From: Phoronis australis
Taxonomy: Eukaryota; Phoronida; Phoronidae
Direction: 5' to 3'
NCBI GenBank assembly: GCA_002633005.1
Contig: NMRA01000191.1
Coordinates: 454,077-518,076 of the forward strand
DNA length: 64,000 nt
Below, in pieces: positions 41,161-52,018 of the stretch (position 1 is its first letter; each line of letters starts with the position of its first letter). The notes beneath the pieces were generated by a model. That model was not told where the DNA came from, did no database searches, and worked only from the letters and a program-made list of their open reading frames with translations. The position numbers and the translations under genes were made by a program.

Positions 41161-42485
41161 ACAAAAGCACAACCGATACAAACTTGTTGAGAAAGCATGA
41201 GTAAGGACGATTTTTTTGATAGCGTACTTGAAGGCCGGGCTTGGTTCTACCCCGGGAGACAAGTAGGCTATATAGCTAGCTCACTAGTGGAGCGTTGGGC
41301 CCCGCGGCGCCAACGCCACAGGGCCCGGCCGAATTACGGCATCTATAAGCAGGAGCGGATCCTGGATTTTTAGTTAGGGGGTCAGGGCAGAGCATGAGCC
41401 AGGATTTTGCCCGACAGACATTCGCACCCCCCAATTGCCAAATGGAATCTGGGAGAGTTTCACCGGGGCCGGGCCATGGCCCCCTTGGCCCCCCCTAGGC
41501 TATATCCGCACATTTCGGTGTCAGTAAAATCAATAAATTTCTTCACAATCGTTTTTACTTTCCAAAGCAAAGTCATAATGTTCATTTGTTTAAACTGAAA
41601 TTGTTTGCAATGTCCTCAGTTCGCGGCGCCATATCCGCACCTTAGTTGGCGACTTCGGAAATTAGGCCTAGTCTCAGTGTAATCAACAAGCAACTGATCA
41701 GTATCGGACATCACTCTGAACCTTAGAAATCATTGCCAGTATTAGTAGGTGTAATTTAAGATTACATATAGCTTAATTTTGTAGCTCCGGGAAGGACCCT
41801 AAGAGCCCCTGACCATGGAGCCGGCACAAAAAAAAGATAAGAAGAAAATCCAAGGTCAAATCATAGTTTGGTGGCAATTCATATTACTAACAAATTAGCT
41901 AGAAAAGTTAGCGTAAAACAGTTGCATACGAAACGGCCAAACTTTTTTCAAAGCATGCACTTGCTAGGCCACGTGGATTGAAAGGTAAAGAAGGTACCTA
42001 GAAGGTACTGAAAATAATTTTTTTTTTAACTTACTCGGTACTTCAAAATATAAATTTGGTGCGCCGCCTGTGTGACCACGGGCGCCACANTTGTCATTTT
42101 ATTGCACTGATCAACGCTAATAACTACAAAACATCTGTCCCATCCAACAATGGTCCCAAAATGTGTTAGATGGTCCTAACGGATAACGCCACTTTAAAAG
42201 AAATGGCGGGCTCCGGGCGCTTCGTGTTACATGCACATCTGGTGCGCATGTACCACAACATACGTCACACTACATCTAGCAAATGTCCGAGAGTAGGTGT
42301 CAAAGGTAATCAGACAAAACATGACAATTTCCCTCAAATCAATAGCTGGCAATGATTATCATTGTGTACATTACTACAGAATCATGATTGAACTTCCACC
42401 TCGTTAACTTTCGGGTAATTTATTAGCTAAGATGCACGAGAGCGAGAGCGAGAGAAACGCTATTATTTAAAGGGGGTGGGGGGGA
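41160..42485. other. intergenic upstream of Pumilio
   Basis: No gene seen. 41351-41520 contains GAGCGGATCCTGGATTTTT and CCCCCCTAGGCTATATCCGC, reminiscent of degraded hAT ends. One ambiguous base lies at 42090. Confidence 0.4.
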
Positions 42486-42839
42486 GGGGCTCGAATTTTT
42501 GAGAATGTGAACATTTTACTGAAAAACGGGGTACGTTCAGAGCTATGAACGAATCCCTGCCTTTTTATAGTGGACTTTTGTCTTGTTTTCTATTTTTTCG
42601 GACTTTTTGTTTCTCTGGGGCGGACCTTTTTGCCCCATGTTTATACATTCAAAATTAAATTAGGTGTTCTAAGGTTTCCTACCGCTATGAAACAAATGAA
42701 AAAATAGAATAAGCCAATAATAAGTAAAAGATACAAAAAAGGTAAAAAACCCAATGACGGAGTCGGACAGACAGGGGTATTATACCGTCTGGACTCTACC
42801 CACCAACGTAGAGAATTGGCTCAGAAAATTATAGATTTG

Positions 42840-43081
42840 CATGCACGCACCCAGCCTTCAATATGGAGGGGGGGAGGGGGCTCGAATTCCTGACGTTGTG
42901 GACCTTTTGTTAACTAAAAAGCGCGAACTAAAACAAAAAGAAAAAAAAACGGGGGCACCACTGTGAATTGCGCGTTTGTGCTTGTTTAGTGGACTTTTGT
43001 CTCATTTTCTCGGACTTCGTTTCGCAGAGGGGGACCTTTTTGCCCACTTCGCCAAATGCCCCCCCCATGGGTGCGCGCATG
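42840..43081. mobile_element. short MITE with 5-bp TSD (copy A only)
   Basis: TIR CATGCACGCACCC / GGGTGCGCGCATG, flanked by atttg on both sides. Interior contains CTCGAATTCCTGACGTTGTG and GGACCTTTTTGCCC, shared with the 45443 and 51046 elements. Confidence 0.7.
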
Positions 43082-45442
43082 ATTTGGAGGGAAGAAAAAA
43101 ATCGCCCTTTCGTAGGGTTTCGTTTCCGAAACACCACCTTTTTAATAATAAACCCAGCCTTTTCGTAGTGTTCTTGGACAGGTGCTTTTAACCGCGACTG
43201 TAAAGGCGTAGATGAACCTGACTTCTATGCTTTAAAAAGTTCATGAAACTTGTAATACGACCCCATCCCACTTTTGTCGCCACATCACGGTACTCTAATA
43301 TCGAAGAAGCTGCCGACATCGATACGGACAATCCCGCACACAAGTCGTGTTGATGACCGCGCCGTGCCCACTGTTCGACTCATGGTCGAACCGTTCCTCA
43401 TTCACGATGTTATCGTGCGCGGAATCTCCGCAGTGGACAGTTTACAGAGTTGCTGGCGAGCTTTCACGTTGGCTGTGCCTGCAAGAAGGGTTGTCTTTCG
43501 TTTGGTGTGACGACGTATTTTAAAAATCATACAATAGACGCTAAACTTTTCGATGACAGATTTTGCTATGGAATTAATTCATGTACAACTTCTGCACTAC
43601 CCTGTACCTTTGTTGCCTGAACCCAATCGGATGGCTTCGTAATCAGTACAGGGCCGCTGTCACCACCGCAACAGTGTGGGTGTAAGTGATACACCTTCAC
43701 TGTTGTCGATTTTAGTGGCACACAAACAAACACTTGAAAACAGAAACAAAAACATGATTAACGAAGCCCCTTACAATAATCAGTAGGCCTATTAAAAGTA
43801 GAAGGAATTCACCCAAAATTGTTTCATATTGTCAAATACCCTACCTTTAGTATTATGGAGTTGCAAAAGTCACTTTCCTACCGATTAAAATCGCGTTCCA
43901 CCTGTCAGCAAGCAAATTTTAGTTTTTCTTGTCACGTACGCGGTCGGTGGGACTGCGCAACGCTAGATACGATCCGGAATGATGATTTCTTATTGATGCG
44001 ATATTTGAAAAGTACACTTCTAAGGACGCTTCTAAAGCAAGAATGGGGAAATAAACGCACAGTAACGAAACTGCGTCGTACCGACTCGGGCAAACTCGAC
44101 CCATTAACAATTCCGTGACGTCCTTTCGCCCAGTTACCGAGGAACAAGTCTATGCTCTGGTATTTTCGCGCTCTTTGAATAAGGTAACCATGGTAGTCCA
44201 AACTAAATTTTATACGAAAAACGTCGAATTCGTCAAAGATAATATTCATATAGAGCCACGCTGGTTCATTGTATCTAAATTACACCAGCAAAGCTGGCTC
44301 ACAGTACAGGATTGGGAGCTAATGGCCAGAAAACACTAATCTGAAATAACGTAGAAAGTTTTTCCCTCTTCACAAATTTATTCAGCAATAAAACAATGAG
44401 TACTAAAGACATCAAACTGTGATTCCATTGTAATCCTAACCAATAATCACAGCCGGGGTATGTTTCATGGAAAGTGACTACAAGTCAGACATTTTGGCTC
44501 CACCATAACTATTTACAAAAAATAAGTAAATCTCACTTCAGCAAAAAATACAGTATCCGAGAACATATACACAACTGTTGCAACTCTTGCCAGCAGACCA
44601 TCTATTGGCCACGTCACGTGACCAAATGAATGTAAGCTAGGAGTGCAGTGTAGGCTTCGTACACTCCTTGATATAAGTCTGAAGATTTCTGCCATCCACG
44701 TGGACTCGAGCCCAGGACCTTCTGCTAATCGTACATATTCATATACACACACAACTGTTAGTTACTGACATAATTTCTATAATTTCTTTGACTTTGATGT
44801 GGTTATTACTTGGCTAAACGTTTATTCCGCAATTGTGAAGTGCCAAATACTAACTCATAGTGCAGACTGAATGAATGTCTTGACCACACGTTTGTTAACA
44901 TGTCAACAAATAACAACTGACATATTCTGAGTGGACATGGGGCATGACTATACCACCTCAGCCAATAACCATGATCATAATGGTGGTGCTATGTATACCG
45001 GTACTATTCCAACGGCCGCTTGCAAGAGAAAAATCTTAAATACCACTGTTTAACCACAAATAGAGTAATAGTAACAATACAAAAGGCGACATCTAGCATA
45101 GATTAACAGTAAAAATATGTTCATTTTCAATCATCGCAATAGATTTACCTTTAGAGAACTCTGGCTTATATGTACACTACATTTTATTGTATTTCTCCAA
45201 AATAATAATAAATGTACCCTCTGCCCCCCCTCNTGAAAAGAGTAATTTAAATCATACATATGATCAATCATTACATCAAGAGATTCTGTGGTTTCTTCAG
45301 CAGGAAACAAATTAAAACTACTCCGAAAAGAGACAAAAAAGAAAACTGTACTTCCACCTCATCTTAAATTAAAAGGTACCACAGAAAAAAATGGTGCAAA
45401 CCATCAAAACAAATTCCCAACAAAATAATTTACTTTGCAGAG

Positions 45443-45716
45443 CATGGGCACACCCAGGGGTGGCTCAGAGGGCTCGAATGAGGCCCCCAATTTGTCGAAT
45501 TGGGCAAAAAGGTCCGCCTCAGTGAAACAAAAAGTCCGAGTAAATGAGATAAAAGTCCACAAAGCCCACAGGAATTCATAGCGGATGAATAATTCGTAGG
45601 CCTGAACCTAGTGGCCCCGTTTTTTTTTTTTTAGTCCTCGTTTGATATTTTTCAGTAAAAGGTCCGCATATTGAAAAATTTGAGCCCCCCAATATTTTAG
45701 GCTGGGTTCGCGCATG
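45443..45716. mobile_element. short MITE of the same family, 5-bp TSD
   Basis: Ends CATGGGCACACCC and GGGTTCGCGCATG, flanked by cagag on both sides. Internal AAAAAGGTCCGC and TTCAGTAAAAGGTCCGCAT. Its allelic/duplicate copy is 51046-51295. Confidence 0.7.
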
Positions 45717-46041
45717 CAGAGAACACCTGCCCATCTATTTCTGGTAACATTACAAGTCTTATGACACTCATCCATCCGAACCATTACAAAACCAAAACAT
45801 TCATACTGATATCAAATTAAAGAATTTTCAACAGCAATATTAAACATGACTAATGTTAATAACGATGTTGTGAGGCAGTCAATGTACATTTCCCAGGTAT
45901 TTACAATGACCATTATAAAGTTTTCACACCAGGCAAATAATAGCAACAGCACCACGAGCTTGTCACACTAAAATTAAGATGGGAAGAATCACGCACACAA
46001 GAACTAAAACTTCACTTTACCTGTATTGTAACAAAAGTACC

Positions 46042-46680
46042 CAAACAACCACATATTTAAGGGGGTTATAAACCAGATGTCCGGAACAAAAACAACTTTT
46101 GATTTAGACCACTTACAGGTATGAAATTAGTTTAAAATTGTTAGATGTGATGATGATGATGATGATGTGATACACCCCAAAACAATTCAATTTCAAATTG
46201 TGTTCAACAAAAACAGCAGCATTATGTAAAAACTCAGCTTGTCACTTCCATGCTTTTTGGCATTTGCAGTCAGGATGGTCGATTTCTTCCCACGTTACAT
46301 GACCCAGCAAATCTTGATATCTCGGAATTCGTGATTCATGACGATGTTGTAGATGCCCGGGATCTTAGTACTCAAGTCCATGTGATGATTCCTTGTCCCG
46401 TTTTCTAAATATACCACGGTAATCTAATTCCTCGGATATCAACTCCGAAATTTTGCTCACGACATCTTGACATCAAAGCAGATGATATCCCACAATGCAA
46501 AGCCAAGTAAGCGTGTTTTTCTTTGGCCAGTCTGTCACAAAGGAACTGCAACTGACCAGTCGTGAAAGGAAAATTCTGCATCCTACACTAGTACTCATGA
46601 TACATCTTATAAGTTGGATCTTGAGTTCTGAACACTTTCAGTCATTTTCCGGTATTTCATGCCTCGATCTTCGCCAATCC
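46042..46680. other. 639-bp insertion present only in copy A
   Basis: Copy B reads AAAAGTACC directly into GGTGCTTCC at 51619-51622. The insert holds a (GAT)n microsatellite near 46147. No clear TIR or TSD found. Confidence 0.6.
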
Positions 46681-47076
46681 GGTGCTTCCAAACGCTGATA
46701 AATTTAAAGATATTTTTAACTTCCATCTAATTTTTAAGCTAAGTAAATGCTCAAAATCTGTAACATTTGAAAACCCATATGTATTGAGTTTTAATCCTTC
46801 AAAGTACATAGAATACAGATAAATCTGTAACAGTTTGCATACTTCTATATGATTCACACCAAATTAGCAGATAATACGGTAAACAAGTTTTTCAATCTTC
46901 TCAACAAAAACATTAAAAAAATACACTTTTAAGTAAGTGTGGTGCGAACTATACAGCCGTCACATAACAATCTTAGGTAAGATAACGACTCTTGATTATT
47001 TGCCCTTGGAAAATAGAAGAAAGCTTTGCCAATTCTTATAGGGGGCTTTTGATTGAATTGCCGAGCAGTAATGAGT

Positions 47077-47190
47077 CTACTTGTCCTTCTTGGAACTGCT
47101 CTCACTCGAGGACTCAGGTTTTCTAGCTCCTCGCAACTGAGCTCTCTTCACTTGTACCATTAATTCTCCACTGTAGTACACCCACATCAT
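47077..47190 (-). pseudogene. TMEM18: second copy of TMEM18 last exon
   Basis: Intact copy of exon 5 (38 codons including stop) with the same acceptor and reading frame. It differs from 52019-52132 only by a few bases. It lies in the duplicated block before the N gap, with no copies of exons 1-3. Either an allelic copy misplaced by assembly or a real partial duplication. Confidence 0.8.
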
Positions 47191-47884
47191 CTGAAACAAG
47201 AAATGCCATCAAAACCAATCTAAAGTTAGTGTAACGCTTTTGCTCTAGCACATTGGTTTTCTTTGAAGCTAGAGGTCTGGTATCAATGCTAACAAAACGC
47301 CAACAGTTTTGGGAAAACTTGAAGTGTTAGCAAAAACTGAAATGACCTTTGCAACCATTCACATAACAGCCGTTTTTGGATACTAATAATTAATGTCCAA
47401 CGAGAACATAACAATTTTGTAATTTGACTTGAGCAATGATGCCGGATACAGATTATAATATTAATACAACACTGATTCAGTTGGTCAGACAAACAATGTT
47501 TGCATTGTGCAACTTGCTTACAGCGTCACTTCAGATTTGCATAACTAGTATTTTTACTGAATTTTCACAAAAAATGTTGAAAACACTTTTCAGAGTAAGT
47601 GATGTGGCAAAGTGACATAAACCGACTTCTAGGCCATTCACCTTCAAAATGGAGAAAACAGTCTCACAAATAATGATAGTAAAGGAACAATGGAGTGAGA
47701 CAAATGGACAATGGTTTACAAGAAGAAATCTGTGCATCAACGACTTGGTTTGTCGGGAGCCTTGACAGTGCATGGCAATGGAGATCAAGGGGATATGAGG
47801 GTGTATTTGAGATAAACTTTACATCAAGGTTTTCAATTAGAAGATACGTGTGGGACATAATCAAATAGTGGAATGTTCACTTAC

Positions 47885-47978
47885 CGCTACTATCAAGCAG
47901 TTTAACAGTATCGGGGCAGATAGAACAGTAGATATAAAAAGACCTCGACTGTCAAAATACTGTTCACTTGAAAACATC
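47885..47978 (-). pseudogene. TMEM18: second copy of TMEM18 exon 4
   Basis: 94-nt intact copy of exon 4 with both splice sites preserved, coding [20 protein letters not shown]. It is 130 bp from the N gap, where the upstream exons would be expected. Confidence 0.8.
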
Positions 47979-48108
47979 CTGAAACATAAAGACGGAGCAT
48001 GCATACAGTTCCAATGAAAACCATGCAAACAGTAGATTTCGTAGCAGTCAAATTTCCAGTGTCTAGTACGACTGTTGCCATGGACAGCCAACTTTCACTT
48101 GAGTTAGT

Positions 48109-49030
48109 NNNNNNNNNNNNNNNNNNNNNNNNNNNNNNNNNNNNNNNNNNNNNNNNNNNNNNNNNNNNNNNNNNNNNNNNNNNNNNNNNNNNNNNNNNNN
48201 NNNNNNNNNNNNNNNNNNNNNNNNNNNNNNNNNNNNNNNNNNNNNNNNNNNNNNNNNNNNNNNNNNNNNNNNNNNNNNNNNNNNNNNNNNNNNNNNNNNN
48301 NNNNNNNNNNNNNNNNNNNNNNNNNNNNNNNNNNNNNNNNNNNNNNNNNNNNNNNNNNNNNNNNNNNNNNNNNNNNNNNNNNNNNNNNNNNNNNNNNNNN
48401 NNNNNNNNNNNNNNNNNNNNNNNNNNNNNNNNNNNNNNNNNNNNNNNNNNNNNNNNNNNNNNNNNNNNNNNNNNNNNNNNNNNNNNNNNNNNNNNNNNNN
48501 NNNNNNNNNNNNNNNNNNNNNNNNNNNNNNNNNNNNNNNNNNNNNNNNNNNNNNNNNNNNNNNNNNNNNNNNNNNNNNNNNNNNNNNNNNNNNNNNNNNN
48601 NNNNNNNNNNNNNNNNNNNNNNNNNNNNNNNNNNNNNNNNNNNNNNNNNNNNNNNNNNNNNNNNNNNNNNNNNNNNNNNNNNNNNNNNNNNNNNNNNNNN
48701 NNNNNNNNNNNNNNNNNNNNNNNNNNNNNNNNNNNNNNNNNNNNNNNNNNNNNNNNNNNNNNNNNNNNNNNNNNNNNNNNNNNNNNNNNNNNNNNNNNNN
48801 NNNNNNNNNNNNNNNNNNNNNNNNNNNNNNNNNNNNNNNNNNNNNNNNNNNNNNNNNNNNNNNNNNNNNNNNNNNNNNNNNNNNNNNNNNNNNNNNNNNN
48901 NNNNNNNNNNNNNNNNNNNNNNNNNNNNNNNNNNNNNNNNNNNNNNNNNNNNNNNNNNNNNNNNNNNNNNNNNNNNNNNNNNNNNNNNNNNNNNNNNNNN
49001 NNNNNNNNNNNNNNNNNNNNNNNNNNNNNN
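48109..49030. other. assembly gap (922 N)
   Basis: Run of N between the two copies of the TMEM18 3' block. The large open frames over it are artefacts. Confidence 0.99.
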
Positions 49031-50727
49031 GGGGCTCGAATTTTTGAGAATGTGAACATTTTACTGAAAAACGGGGTACGTTCAGAGCTATGAACGAATC
49101 CCTGCCTTTTTATAGTGGACTTTTGTCTTGTTTTCTATTTTTTCGGACTTTTTGTTTCTCTGGGGCGGACCTTTTTGCCCCATGTTTATACATTCAAAAT
49201 TAAATTAGGCGTTCTAAGGTTTCCTACCGCTATGAAACAAATGAAAAAAATAGAATAAGCCAATAATAAGTAAAAGATACAAAAAAGGTCAAAAACCCAA
49301 TGACGGAGTCGGACAGACAGGGATATTATACCGTCGCGATGATGACCACTGGCCTTGCCCACACAGTACCATCGGTGAAAGGAGGCGAAGATGGGTATGG
49401 CACTCGACTGCAATTTTGACGGAGTGTAAACTATAACATTAGAATGGACTCTACCCACTAACGTAGAGAAGTGGCTCAGAAAATTATAGATTTGTGACGT
49501 AGGTGGTCGGTGGGACTGCACAACGCTAGATACCATCCGGAATGATGATTTCTTATTGATGCGATATTTGAAAAGTACACTTCTAAGGGACGCTTCTAAA
49601 GCAAGAATGGGGAAATAAACACACAGTATGAACGAAACTGCGTCGTACCGACTCAGGTATACGCCCAAGCTCGACCCATTAACAATTTCGTGACGTCCTT
49701 TCGCCCAGTTACCGAGGAACAAGTCTATGCTCTGGTATTTTCGCGCTCTTTGAATAAGGTAACCATGGTAGTCCAAACTAAATTTTAGAAGAAAAAAGTC
49801 GAATTCGTCAAAGATAATATTCAGATAGAGCCACGCTGGTTCATTGTATCTAAATTACACTAGCGAAGCTGGCTCACAGTACAGGACTGGGAGCTAATGG
49901 CCAGAAAACACTAATCTGAAATAACGTAGAAAGTTTTTCCCAATTCACAAACTGTGATTCCATTGTAATCCTAACCAATAATCACAGTCCGGGTATGTTT
50001 CATGAAAAGTGACTACAAGTCAGACATTTTGACTCCACCATAACTATTTACGAAAAATAAGTAAATCTCACTTCAGCAAAAAATACAGTATCCGAGAACA
50101 TACACACAACTGTTGCAACTCTTGCCAGCAGACCATCTGTTGGCCATGTCACGTGGCCAAATGAATGTAAGCTAGGAGTGCAGGAAGATTTCTTCCATAT
50201 CCACGTGGACTAGAGCCCAGGACCTTCTGCTAACAGTACATATTCATATAAATACAAAACTGTTAGTTACTGACATAATTTCTATAATTTCTTTGACTTT
50301 GATGCGGTTATTACTTGGCTAAACATTTATTCCGCAATTGTGAAGTGCCAAATACTAACTCATAGTGCAGACTGAATGAATGTCTTGACCACACACGTTT
50401 GTGAACATGTCAACAAATAACAACTAACATATTCTGAGTGGACATGGGGCATGACTATACCACCTCAGCCAATAACCATGATCATAATGGTGGTGCTATG
50501 TATACCGGTACTTTGACTATTCCAACAGCCGCTTCAAGAGAAAAAATAATACGACTGTTTAACCACAAATAGAGTAATAGTAACAATACAAAAGGTAACA
50601 TCTAGCATAGATTAACAGTACAAATATGATCATTTTCAAACATCACTATAGATTTATCTTTAGAGAACTCTGTCTTATATGTACACTACATTTTATTGTA
50701 TTTCTCCAAATTGTATTACGTATCCTC

Positions 50728-50830
50728 TGCCCCCCCCTCCTCTGTCTCCCTCTACCCCCAACCCCCTCATCTGTCTCCCTCTACCCCCAACCCCCTCTGT
50801 CCCTCTACCCTCCTCTTCTCCCTCTCTCTC
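50728..50830. repeat. pyrimidine-rich minisatellite
   Basis: Imperfect repeats of CCCCCTCTGTCTCCCTCTAC type in copy B. In copy A the same position is a short C-run with one ambiguous base (45233). Confidence 0.7.
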
Positions 50831-51045
50831 ATAAAAATGAAAAGAGTAATTTAAATCATACATATGATCAATCATTACATCACAAGATTTCGTGGTTTCT
50901 TCACCACGAAACAAATTAAAACTACTCCGAAAAGAGACAAAAAAGAAAACTGTACTTCCAACTCATCTTAAATTAAAAGGTACCACAGAAAAAATGGTGC
51001 AAACCATCAAAACAAATTTCCAACAAAATAATTTACTTTGCAGAG

Positions 51046-51295
51046 CATGGGCGCACCCAGGGGTGGCTCGGATTTGTCGAATTGGGCAAAAAGGTCGGCC
51101 TCAGTGAAACAAAAAGTCCAAGTAAATGAGATAAAAGTCCACAAAGCCCACAGGAATTCATAGCGGATGAATAATTCGTAGGCCTGAACCTAGTGGCCCC
51201 GTTTTTTTTTTAGTCCTCGCTTGATATTTTTCAGTAAAAGGTCCGCATGCTGAAAAATTTGAGCCCCCCAATATTTTAGGCTGGGTTCGCGCATG
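51046..51295. mobile_element. short MITE, duplicate of the 45443 element
   Basis: Same insertion site and cagag flanks in copy B, slightly shorter, so the insertion predates the split of copies A and B. Confidence 0.7.
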
Positions 51296-52018
51296 CAGAG
51301 AAAACCTGCCCATCTATTTCTGGTAACATTACAAGTCTTATGACACTCATCCATCCGAATCATTACAAAACCAAAAAATTCATACTGACATCAAATTAAA
51401 GAATTTTCAACAGCATTATTAAACATGATCAATGTTAATAACGATGTCGTGAGGCAGTCAAGGTACATTTCCCAGGTATTTACAATGACCATTATAAAGT
51501 TTTCACACCAGGCAAATAATAGCAACAGCACCACGAGCTTGTCACACTAAAATTAAGATGGGAAGAATCACGCACACAAGAACTAAAACTTCACTTTACC
51601 TGTATTGTAACAAAAGTACCGGTGCTTCCAATCGCTGATAATTTTAAAGGTATTTTTAACTTCCATCTAATTTTTAAGCTATTAAGTAAATGCTCAAAAT
51701 CTGTAAGATTTGAAAACCCATAAGTAGTGAGTTTTAATCCTTCAAAGTACATAGAATACAGATAAATCCATAACAGTTTGCATACCTGTGTATGATTCAC
51801 GCCAAATTAGCAGATAATACGGTAAACAAGTTTTTCAATCTTCCCAACAAAAACATTAAAAAAATACACTTTTAAGTAAGTGTGGTGCGAACTATACAGC
51901 CGTCACATAACAATCTTAGTTAAGATAACGACTCTGATTATTTGCCCTTGGAAAATAGAAGAAAGCTTTGCCAATTCTCATAGGGGGCTTTTGATTGAAT
52001 TGCCGAGCAGTAATGAGT

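Larger units (their letters stand above)
42486..48108. repeat. duplicated block, copy A
   Basis: Collinear with 49031-53303 at roughly 95% identity by eye, apart from insertions at about 42840-43930 and 46042-46680. Includes TMEM18 exons 4 and 5. Ends exactly at an N gap. Confidence 0.9.

Noticed and set aside
47077-47978. Calling the second TMEM18 exons an independent paralog
   Set aside because: Only two of five exons are present, next to an N gap, with flanking introns matching copy B; allelic mis-assembly is simpler.
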